A model generated the notes under the pieces. The model did not search any database, was not told where the DNA came from, and worked only from the letters and a program-made list of their open reading frames with translations. A program made the position numbers and the translations under genes. From contig CAYWTL010000025.1 of NCBI GenBank assembly GCA_964460245.1, positions 1 to 29,810 of the forward strand: 29,810 bases of DNA, read 5' to 3'. This stretch comes from JAXDBM01 sp964460245 (GTDB lineage: Bacteria; Desulfobacterota; Syntrophia; Syntrophales; Fen-1087). Positions 1-5,820 of this stretch are shown here, piece after piece (position 1 is the first letter of the stretch; every line of letters begins with the position of its first letter).

Positions 1-405
1 GCCGTCGGTTTCGGCCTGATCGAAGCCGATGTGATCGACCGAATCAACATCCTCCAGGCTTCGCTGACGGCCATGCGGGACGCCGTCCTGGAACTCGCCC
101 CGCCGCCGGACTATCTGCTCGTCGACGGCTGCCAGAGGATTCCCCTGGCCATGCCCCAGGAAGCCGTCGTTCGGGGGGATGCGAAGAGCCTCTCCATTGC
201 CGCCGCGTCCATCCTCGCCAAGGTGACGCGGGACCGGATCATGGAAATCTATCACCGTCAGTATCCCCAGTACAATTTCCTGAAAAACAAGGGGTATGGA
301 ACCCGGGAACATATTCACGCCGTTCGCGCATGCGGATACTGCAAGATTCACCGCCGCTCGTTCCGCCTGAAGGATCTGAATGAAATTCAGGGAAAGCTGC
401 TGTAG
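1..405 (+). CDS. rnhB: Ribonuclease HII, C-terminal part (truncated by window start)
   Basis: RNase HII cleaves the RNA strand of RNA-DNA hybrids and removes single ribonucleotides misincorporated into DNA. The frame is open from base 1, so the true start and the N-terminal DEVGRG active-site motif lie outside the window; the GTG at 31 is internal. Visible family motifs are the IDRINILQA region, the LLVDG strand with a catalytic Asp, the SILAKVTRD helix with the last catalytic Asp, and the C-terminal KGYGT..H and HRRSF segments. The stop is TAG at 403-405, and the yraN-family gene begins 12 bases later. An rnhB-yraN pair is a common bacterial arrangement. Confidence 0.95.
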   Translation, partial: AVGFGLIEADVIDRINILQASLTAMRDAVLELAPPPDYLLVDGCQRIPLAMPQEAVVRGDAKSLSIAAASILAKVTRDRIMEIYHRQYPQYNFLKNKGYGTREHIHAVRACGYCKIHRRSFRLKDLNEIQGKLL

Positions 406-417
406 CCGAGGGGTGTC

Positions 418-825
418 GTGATCCCGTCCGATCGCAAAAGCCCGGCAGCGCGCGGGAAGGATATGCGGCGGATCCGGACGGGGCGGCAGGGGGAAGATCT
501 GGCCGCCGGCTATCTGGAGCGCGCCGGTTATCGGATCCTTGAACGCAATTACCGGTGCCTGTTCGGTGAAATGGATCTGGTGGCCCGGGACGGCAAAGTG
601 ATCGTCTTCATCGAAGTGAAAAGCAGGAGATCGGACCGCTTCGGACCGCCCCAGGCTTCGGTGGGGCTGAAGAAGCAGAAAAAGATGTCACAGATCGCCC
701 TTCATTACCTCGAGCAAAATCAATTTCACTCCTGTGATGCCCGTTTCGACGTGATCGCGGTTTCGCTGCTCCCCGCGGGCCATCGGGTGGAACTCATCAA
801 AAATGCCTTCGACCTGGCCTGGTGA
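418..825 (+). CDS. yraN: YraN/UPF0102 family protein, endonuclease-like
   Basis: This is a 135-residue member of the YraN (UPF0102) family, which has a PD-(D/E)XK nuclease-like fold and no firmly assigned role. The frame shows the conserved GRQGEDLAA..L...GY.ILERNYR opening, then GEMDLVARDG and FIEVKSR, which carry the acidic and Lys residues of the nuclease-like core. A GTG start at 418 is preceded by GAGGGG four bases upstream. An in-frame ATG at 463 has a purine stretch only two bases away and would give a 120-residue protein, so the start is uncertain. The gene follows rnhB by 12 bases and is probably cotranscribed with it. It converges on the sugar-nucleotide operon. Confidence 0.9.
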   Translation: MIPSDRKSPAARGKDMRRIRTGRQGEDLAAGYLERAGYRILERNYRCLFGEMDLVARDGKVIVFIEVKSRRSDRFGPPQASVGLKKQKKMSQIALHYLEQNQFHSCDARFDVIAVSLLPAGHRVELIKNAFDLAW

Positions 826-832
826 AGCGAGG

Positions 833-885
833 CGTGAGCAATCATTCCGCGCAGGTGCGCCCGGCAATTGCCGTCCTGCTCACGA
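833..885. repeat. Inverted repeat between convergent yraN and UGDH genes
   Basis: The 8-base arms CGTGAGCA (833-840) and TGCTCACG (878-885) are perfect inverted repeats around a 37-base loop. The loop holds a 12-base perfect palindrome, CGGCAATTGCCG, at 862-873. The element sits between two convergent genes, where a two-way terminator would be expected, but there is no clear T-tract on either strand. A role in termination is only an inference. Confidence 0.35.
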
Positions 886-915
886 GCGCCCCGGCGGGGA
901 ATGCCGCGGCACGAT

Positions 916-2289
916 TCAGGAAAAGTGCGTCAGCGGGGCTTTTCCGATCGGGTAGACGTTGAAGCCCATTTCGAACAACCGCCGGTGGTCGAGGATATTG
1001 CGGCCGTCGAAAATGAAGGCGGGCCGGGACATGGACCGATGGATTTTCTCGAAGTCCAGATGCCGGTAGAGGTCCCATTCCGTCAGGACGGCGATGGCGT
1101 GGCATCCCGCCGCGGCAGCATAAGGATCCTCGATGTAGCGGATGGTCCCCTCCGCGTCTTTCAGGTCGGCGGCGGCATTCTTCAGGGCTCTCGGATCGGA
1201 GACGACCACTTCGGCCCTTTCCTCCAGCAGCCTTCTGGCGACGAAGATGGCCGGGCTCTCCCGCGTGTCCCCGGTGTTGGCCTTGAAGGCAAAACCCAGC
1301 AGGCAGATCTTCTTTGCGGCCAGCGTGTTGAACATGGCCCGGAGCATCGTCATCGTGAAGCGGTTCTGCTGGTATTCGTTGATCTTGATGACGCCTTCCC
1401 AGTAATCGGCCACTTCGTCCAAGCCGTAGGAGCGGCAGAGGTAGACGAGGTTCAGGATATCCTTTTTAAAGCAGGAACCGCCGAAACCGACGCTGGCATT
1501 GAGGAACTTCGATCCGATGCGGCTGTCCATCCCGACGGCCCGTGCGACCTCTCCCACATTCGCCTCGGCCTTCTCGCAGAGCGCGGAAATGGCGTTGATG
1601 GAGGAGATGCGCTGTGCGAGAAAGGCATTGGCGACGAGTTTGGACAGCTCGCTGCTCCAGATGTTCGAGGTGAGGATTTTTTCCGGCCGGACCCAGCGGG
1701 CGTAGATGTCCACGAGGACCCGGCGGGCCGCGCGTCCCCGTTCCGTTTCCCGGGAACCGATGAGGATTCGATCGGGATTTTCCAGGTCGCTGACGGCCGA
1801 GCCTTCCGCCATGAATTCCGGGTTCGACAAAATGTCGAATCCGATGCCGTTGCCCGCGCTGTTCAGAATCCTTTCCATGGCCAGGGCGGTCTTCACGGGG
1901 AGCGTGCTTTTCTCGATGACGATCTTGTCGGATCCGGAATGCTGGAGAATCTGGCGTGCCGTGGCCTCCCAGAACTGGAGATCGGCGGCCATGCCGGCCC
2001 CGGCGCCGAAGGTCTTGGTGGGGGTGTTGACGCTCACGAAGATGATGTCGTTGTCCCGAATGCCGCCGGCGATGTCGGTGCTGAAGAACAGGTTCCTGCC
2101 GCGCGTGGCAAATACCAGTTCGTCCAGTCCCGGCTCGTAGATGGGCAGTGTGCCGGAATTCCATTCATCGATGCGCTTCGGGTTGATGTCCACCACGGTG
2201 ACCCTGTAATCCGGGCATTTGTGAGCGATCATGGCCATCGTCGGCCCGCCCACATAGCCCGCGCCAATGCATAAAATATTTTTATTCAT
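916..2289 (-). CDS. ugd: UDP-glucose 6-dehydrogenase, animal-type
   Basis: Oxidises UDP-glucose to UDP-glucuronate with two NAD+ in the cytoplasm. The 457-residue protein opens with the Rossmann motif CIGAGYVGGPT. It keeps Glu158 (SNPEF), Lys217 (SSELSKL) and catalytic Cys273 in GGSCFKKD, then Asp277. These lie three residues before their equivalents in human UGDH (161, 220, 276, 280), and long blocks such as LPIYEPGL, SVNTPTKT, NAFLAQRISSINAISALCE and GFAFKANTGDTRES follow the animal enzyme closely. ATG at 2289 is chosen because GGCAGGAG lies just upstream and the protein then begins at the Rossmann fold; the frame extends to 2316. It is second in an operon, 60 bases after the UDP-glucuronate decarboxylase, which uses its product. 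Confidence 0.95.
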   Translation of the reverse strand: MNKNILCIGAGYVGGPTMAMIAHKCPDYRVTVVDINPKRIDEWNSGTLPIYEPGLDELVFATRGRNLFFSTDIAGGIRDNDIIFVSVNTPTKTFGAGAGMAADLQFWEATARQILQHSGSDKIVIEKSTLPVKTALAMERILNSAGNGIGFDILSNPEFMAEGSAVSDLENPDRILIGSRETERGRAARRVLVDIYARWVRPEKILTSNIWSSELSKLVANAFLAQRISSINAISALCEKAEANVGEVARAVGMDSRIGSKFLNASVGFGGSCFKKDILNLVYLCRSYGLDEVADYWEGVIKINEYQQNRFTMTMLRAMFNTLAAKKICLLGFAFKANTGDTRESPAIFVARRLLEERAEVVVSDPRALKNAAADLKDAEGTIRYIEDPYAAAAGCHAIAVLTEWDLYRHLDFEKIHRSMSRPAFIFDGRNILDHRRLFEMGFNVYPIGKAPLTHFS

Positions 2290-2349
2290 CGCTCCTGCCT
2301 GATTTCCCCTCCGCATTGCTTTTTCAACAAATGTCCGACGGAATCCACC

Positions 2350-3282
2350 TCAAGCCAGTTTCCGGAAATATGCGATGGTTTTCGCGAGGCCATCCTCCAG
2401 GGGAACTCGGGGTTGCCAGCCCAGTTTTTCACCGGCCAGCGCAATGTCCGGCTTGCGCTGCGCCGGGTCGTCCTGCGGAAGCGGCTTGAATACGATCTTC
2501 GAGCGGCTGCCCGTCATGCGGATGAGGATCTCGGCCAGCTGCAGAATGGTAAATTCCACGGGATTGCCGAGGTTCACCGGCCCGGTCAGCTCGGCGGGCG
2601 ACTCCATCAGCCGGACCAGCCCGTCGATCATGTCGTCCACGTAGCAGAAGGAGCGGGTCTGTGAACCGTCTCCGAATACGGTCATGTCCTCGCCTCTCAG
2701 CGCCTGCACGATCAGGTTGCTGACCACGCGGCCGTCGTTGAGCGCCATGCGCGGACCGTAGGTGTTGAAGATTCGCGCGATCTTGATGCGAACCTGATTC
2801 TGGCGGTGGTAGTCCATCATGAGGCATTCGGCGGTTCGCTTGCCTTCGTCGTAGCAACTCCGGATGCCGATGGGATTGACCCGGCCCCAGTAACGCTCCG
2901 GTTGAGGGTGCACTTCGGGATCGCCGTACACCTCGGATGTCGAAGCCTGGAGGATGGTCGCCTTGACCCGTTTGGCCAGTCCCAGGGTGTTGATGGCGCC
3001 CATGACATTGGTCTTGATCGTCTTGATCGGATTGTACTGATAGTGCACGGGCGAAGCCGGACAGGCGAGGTTGTAAATTTCCTCCACCTCGAGATAGATC
3101 GGATTGATGATGTCATGGCGGATCAGTTCGAAATGCGGATCGGACAGCAGGTGGAGGATGTTGTTTTTGCTTCCCGTGAAGAAATTGTCGAGGCAGATGA
3201 CGTCATGGCTCTCCCCGAGCAGTCGCTCGCACAGGTGTGAACCGAGAAAACCGGCTCCGCCGGTGATCAGAATTTTCTTCAT
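2350..3282 (-). CDS. uxs: UDP-glucuronate decarboxylase (UDP-xylose synthase)
   Basis: A 310-residue extended short-chain dehydrogenase that decarboxylates UDP-glucuronate to UDP-xylose through a 4-keto intermediate. The NAD-binding GGAGFLGSHL motif is at residues 8-17. The catalytic STSE is at 114-117 and Tyr144-x3-Lys148 in SCYDEGKR. The ARIFNTYGPRM and DGSQTRSFCYVDD blocks are typical of UXS1-like enzymes. ATG at 3282 is preceded by a GAGGGA ribosome-binding site, and the protein then starts right at the nucleotide-binding strand. It is the first gene of the minus-strand pair and supplies the step after the dehydrogenase downstream. The UDP-xylose would feed lipopolysaccharide or exopolysaccharide, but no glycosyltransferase is nearby. 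dTDP-glucose dehydratase is a less likely alternative. Confidence 0.92.
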   Translation of the reverse strand: MKKILITGGAGFLGSHLCERLLGESHDVICLDNFFTGSKNNILHLLSDPHFELIRHDIINPIYLEVEEIYNLACPASPVHYQYNPIKTIKTNVMGAINTLGLAKRVKATILQASTSEVYGDPEVHPQPERYWGRVNPIGIRSCYDEGKRTAECLMMDYHRQNQVRIKIARIFNTYGPRMALNDGRVVSNLIVQALRGEDMTVFGDGSQTRSFCYVDDMIDGLVRLMESPAELTGPVNLGNPVEFTILQLAEILIRMTGSRSKIVFKPLPQDDPAQRKPDIALAGEKLGWQPRVPLEDGLAKTIAYFRKLA

Positions 3283-3467
3283 ATCGATCTTCCCTCGGGA
3301 TTCATTCCCCGGCCCCGGCCGAATCCGCTTCCTGTCTTTCCCGGGAATCCGCTCCACTCACAGGATGACGACGGACGTCCGAATCATCGAGAGGCTGTTC
3401 AACGATGACCAGCCCCAACGGCCGCGGTTCCGGACCAGAGTCCAGGGAATGCGACCGCGGCCAAATT

Positions 3468-3497
3468 TTGGAAATCTAACTTCATTAATGCTATAGT
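3468..3497 (+). promoter_or_regulatory. Candidate sigma70 promoter for rsmI
   Basis: TTGGAA (3468-3473), an 18-base spacer, then TATAGT (3492-3497), which matches the -10 consensus at five of six positions. It overlaps the divergent candidate for uxs, so the two would compete for polymerase. The rsmI start codon lies 115 bases downstream. Confidence 0.35.
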
Positions 3498-3502
3498 GTC
3501 AA
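3474..3502 (-). promoter_or_regulatory. Candidate sigma70 promoter for uxs-ugd
   Basis: Reading the minus strand, TTGACA (complement of 3497-3502) is followed after 17 bases by TTAGAT (3474-3479). The -35 is perfect and the -10 is weak. It would drive uxs, whose start codon is about 190 bases downstream. Confidence 0.35.
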
Positions 3503-3513
3503 CATCTTTATGA

Positions 3514-3600
3514 CGGGACCGATGATCGTCCCGCTGAGAGCGCGCAATTCTCGAGGAGGGTGAATTCCCCGCCTTTCGGCTGCCTTTGGACGGGCGGGGA
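3514..3600 (+). repeat. Two leader hairpins upstream of rsmI
   Basis: The roughly 330-base gap between uxs and rsmI has no convincing gene. Its proximal part holds a hairpin CGGGAC/GTCCCG (3514-3519 with 3528-3533) and an 8-base inverted repeat TCCCCGCC/GGCGGGGA (3566-3573 with 3593-3600). The second arm runs into the purine-rich ribosome-binding region of rsmI at 3597-3605, so the fold could affect translation. That role is inferred only. Confidence 0.3.
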
Positions 3601-3612
3601 AAGGAAATCGCG

Positions 3613-4455
3613 ATGACTTCAGGGAAACTCTACATTGTAGCGACACCCATCGGCAATCTGGAAGACATGACCCTGCGGGCGATCCGCATTCTGCGGGAAG
3701 TGAATCTCATTGCCGCCGAGGACACCCGGCAAACCCGCAAGCTGATGAGCGCCTATGAGATTTCTACGCCCCTGACCAGCCTTCACGAGTACAACGAGCA
3801 ACGCAAGAGCGAAGCGCTGATCAGCCGGATCGAGACGGGCGAAAGCGTCGCCTATGTCTCCGATGCGGGAACCCCGGGCATTTCCGATCCGGGATATCGT
3901 CTGATCCGTGCCGCCATTGCGCGTGACATTCGGGTAATCCCCGTGCCCGGCGCTTCGGCGGTCGTGGCCGCGCTCAGCGGTTCCGGGCTTCCCATGGATC
4001 GATTCTTTTTTTGCGGATTTCTGCCGGCGAAAGCAGCCAAGCGTCGGCAAATGCTGGCCACGCTGGCCGACATCGAGGCAACCATGGTTTTCTATGAATC
4101 CCCCGTCCGGCTGGCGGCCGCCCTGCAGGATATGTCGGTTTGCCTGGGGGACCGGCCGGTCGCCGTTTGCCGCGAACTGACCAAAGCCTTTGAGGAGATC
4201 ACCCGGGGTACGGTTAGGGATTTGATCCGGCGGCTTTCCGGAAAAACCGTCAAGGGAGAGGTGACCCTCATCGTCGGCGGCGGACGGAAAGAGACGGCGG
4301 AGGTTTCGAATGAAGCAATCCGGGAGCGGATCGGAGTGCTGGAGAAAGAGGAAAAGCTGTCACGGCGTGACCGGATCGAGCGGGTGGCAAGTGAAATGGG
4401 CGTATCCAGGAAACGGGTCTACAGCCTGGCGGTGAAGGCGGATGGCCGGGAATGA
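3613..4455 (+). CDS. rsmI: 16S rRNA 2'-O-ribose C1402 methyltransferase
   Basis: RsmI methylates the 2'-hydroxyl of C1402 in the decoding centre of 16S rRNA using S-adenosylmethionine. The 280-residue protein is the usual family length. It has the tetrapyrrole-methylase-type opening LYIVATPIGNLEDMTLRAI, followed by AAEDTRQTRKL, VSDAGTPGISDPG and VIPVPGASAVVAALSGSGL, which together form the SAM and RNA binding face. FYESPVRL and GEVTLIVGG complete the core. ATG at 3613 is chosen because GGGGAAAGGAA ends seven bases upstream; a TTG at 3586 in the same frame is less likely. It is the first gene of a plus-strand group that continues to the small gene at 4607 and the PgsA-type gene. Confidence 0.96.
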   Translation: MTSGKLYIVATPIGNLEDMTLRAIRILREVNLIAAEDTRQTRKLMSAYEISTPLTSLHEYNEQRKSEALISRIETGESVAYVSDAGTPGISDPGYRLIRAAIARDIRVIPVPGASAVVAALSGSGLPMDRFFFCGFLPAKAAKRRQMLATLADIEATMVFYESPVRLAAALQDMSVCLGDRPVAVCRELTKAFEEITRGTVRDLIRRLSGKTVKGEVTLIVGGGRKETAEVSNEAIRERIGVLEKEEKLSRRDRIERVASEMGVSRKRVYSLAVKADGRE

Positions 4456-4481
4456 CCATTCAGTATCAACCATTCAGTATC
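4455..4481 (+). repeat. 13-base direct repeat after rsmI
   Basis: ACCATTCAGTATC occurs at 4455-4467 and again at 4469-4481, a period of 14 bases, starting at the last base of the rsmI stop codon. It could be a replication-slippage duplication or a paired protein-binding site upstream of the next gene. No function can be assigned from sequence alone. Confidence 0.7.
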
Positions 4482-4534
4482 TGCTTGAACGGTTTAACGT
4501 GTTGTGATAGCAATAAGTATTTCGATCGGCCGGT

Positions 4535-4552
4535 CGTCGTTCGAAAGCGACG
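4535..4552 (+). repeat. Hairpin in the rsmI to small-gene spacer
   Basis: CGTCGTT (4535-4541) pairs with GGCGACG-like bases at 4546-4552 through seven pairs including one G-U, with a CGAA tetraloop. No T-tract follows, so it is not a classic terminator. It lies about 55 bases upstream of the TTG start at 4607. Confidence 0.35.
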
Positions 4553-4606
4553 CAGGCTGGGCGTCGACAGACCGGGTGGTCTGATGATCTGTGCGGAGGT
4601 GCCACG

Positions 4607-4954
4607 TTGCGGGAGAATCTAAAAACGACCGATGCGGAAAAGCCGGTTTTCTGGCGTCCGTTGCAGTCCGGTGAAGTCATTCATGAGCTGGTCGATATCG
4701 TGGAAGATCCGACCGTGCCCGGGTTTCCCGCTGAAGCGGCCGGAGCCGGAAATCAGGCCGCGGCGACCGCCCAAACAGTGACGGACGCAAGTTCCATCGC
4801 CGGAATCCCGGCGGATGAACACAAGGATGGGATGGACGAAACCAGCCGGATCGTTGCCGCGACGGTGGAGCGGGTCGCCCGGGAAATGATCCCTGCGATT
4901 GCCGAACGGGTGATCCGCGAGGAGATTGAGAAACTCAAAAGCGAGATCGCCTGA
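4607..4954 (+). CDS. Small hypothetical protein with PopZ/DUF2497-like C-terminal helix
   Basis: A 115-residue protein of unknown role. The start is TTG at 4607, supported by a strong GGAGGT at 4595-4600 with a 6-base spacer; no ATG fits. The N-terminus has a short acidic motif, GEVIHELVDIVEDP (residues 22-35). The middle is an Ala/Gly-rich, low-complexity linker. The C-terminal 35 residues form a charged amphipathic helix of the type VERVAREMIPAIAERVIREE. That pattern resembles the C-terminal helix of PopZ/DUF2497 polar-organising proteins and the tails of several deltaproteobacterial regulators. The likeness is pattern recognition, not a proven homology. It sits between rsmI and the PgsA-type gene, 45 bases before the latter. 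Confidence 0.75.
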   Translation: MRENLKTTDAEKPVFWRPLQSGEVIHELVDIVEDPTVPGFPAEAAGAGNQAAATAQTVTDASSIAGIPADEHKDGMDETSRIVAATVERVAREMIPAIAERVIREEIEKLKSEIA

Positions 4955-4999
4955 TGGGTTCCCGAACCTGAAAACGAGCGAGGAGGGGATGACCGGCCG

Positions 5000-5542
5000 A
5001 TGAACATACCGAATCTTCTATCGCTGCTGAGAATTCTCCTCGTGCCGGTGCTGGTGATCTTCCTCATCAACAAAGCCTTCCTGAAGGCCCTCGTTCTTTT
5101 CACGGCGCTGGGCATAACGGATGCTCTCGACGGATTTCTTGCCCGGGTGCTCAAGCAGCAGACCGTCCTGGGTTCCTATCTGGATCCGATCGCCGACAAG
5201 GTCCTGATCACGAGCTGCTTTCTGTCCCTGGCGATTCTGAAGGTGATGCCGGGCTGGCTTGCCGTGATCGTGATCAGCCGGGACGTCATCATCCTTCTGG
5301 GTATCGCCATGCTGTCGATCATGTCGGTTTCCGTGGAGATCCGGCCGCTGTTCGTCAGCAAGGTCACCACAACGCTTCAGATCGGCGCGGTCTTCTTTGC
5401 TATGGTTTTCCGGGCGCTCCCCGATTCCCTGATGGTGGATAAGTCGTGGCTGATGATCCTGTACTGGGTGACGGCGTTCTTTACGATCCTGTCGGGTTTC
5501 CAGTATGTTGCAAGGGGATACCGGATGATGAACCACACCTGA
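5000..5542 (+). CDS. pgsA: CDP-diacylglycerol--glycerol-3-phosphate 3-phosphatidyltransferase
   Basis: Makes phosphatidylglycerol-phosphate from CDP-diacylglycerol and glycerol-3-phosphate, the committed step to phosphatidylglycerol and cardiolipin, in the inner membrane. The 180-residue protein begins NIPNLLSLLRILLVPVLV and carries the CDP-alcohol phosphatidyltransferase signature DG..AR........G...D...D at roughly residues 43-66 (DGFLAR to DPIADK). Four or five hydrophobic segments follow the family topology. The start ATG at 5000 has GAGGAGGGG about 12 bases upstream, a long spacing. The same fold serves phosphatidylserine and other alcohol transferases; the opening and length favour PgsA. 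A GCGGG/CCCGC hairpin lies just after the stop (5544-5559) without a T-tract. Confidence 0.88.
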   Translation: MNIPNLLSLLRILLVPVLVIFLINKAFLKALVLFTALGITDALDGFLARVLKQQTVLGSYLDPIADKVLITSCFLSLAILKVMPGWLAVIVISRDVIILLGIAMLSIMSVSVEIRPLFVSKVTTTLQIGAVFFAMVFRALPDSLMVDKSWLMILYWVTAFFTILSGFQYVARGYRMMNHT

Positions 5543-5583
5543 AGCGGGGCGCGTCCCGCCGCGATAAAAAAGAGAGATTTGTC

Positions 5584-5612
5584 TTGACATCACTGCATTT
5601 TCCTGTTAGAAG
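5584..5612 (+). promoter_or_regulatory. Sigma70-type promoter for tRNA-Val
   Basis: TTGACA (5584-5589), a 17-base spacer, then TAGAAG (5607-5612). The perfect -35 and spacing place a start near 5619, about 24 bases before the mature tRNA. Confidence 0.6.
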
Positions 5613-5642
5613 AAGCCCGCTTTTCGAGTATCGAAACACTGT

Positions 5643-5717
5643 AGGCACGTAGCTCAGGGGGAGAGCGCCATCCTGACGCGGTGGATGTCCAGGGTTCAAA
5701 TCCCTGCGTGCCTACCA
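5643..5717 (+). tRNA. tRNA-Val (GAC)
   Basis: A complete cloverleaf: acceptor AGGCACG pairs with CGTGCCT. The D stem is GCTC/GAGC. The anticodon stem is CCATC/GGTGG with loop CTGACGC, giving anticodon GAC. The T stem is CAGGG/CCCTG with loop TTCAAAT, then discriminator A. The 3' CCA is encoded at 5715-5717. It reads valine GUC and GUU codons. It is a lone tRNA gene upstream of thrS with its own promoter. Confidence 0.97.
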
Positions 5718-5762
5718 TTTAATTCAAGTACATTCCCGCACGAAGACGGGTCGCAAGTGAAG

Positions 5763-5803
5763 AAGGGCATCAGCAAAGGTGATCAGGCGGTGCCCTTTCT
5801 TTA
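5763..5803 (+). terminator. Intrinsic terminator or attenuator between tRNA-Val and thrS
   Basis: AAGGGCA (5763-5769) pairs perfectly with TGCCCTT (5791-5797), and a T-rich run follows (TCTTT to 5802). A smaller CCCG/CGGG hairpin lies upstream at 5735-5750. It most simply ends tRNA-Val transcription. Because thrS begins only about 20 bases later and no separate promoter is evident, it could also act as an attenuator for the whole thrS operon. T-box consensus elements are absent. Confidence 0.65.
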
Positions 5804-5820
5804 ATCAGGGGACAGAGATG

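Noticed and set aside
868..2274. A 468-residue plus-strand frame over the UGDH gene
   Set aside because: It is antisense to a gene with full active-site conservation and has no recognisable domain.
4456..4606. RNase P RNA after rsmI, where it lies in some bacteria
   Set aside because: The spacer is only 151 bases and lacks the conserved RNase P RNA segments.
5718..5820. T-box riboswitch upstream of thrS
   Set aside because: The conserved T-box sequence and specifier-loop architecture are not present.
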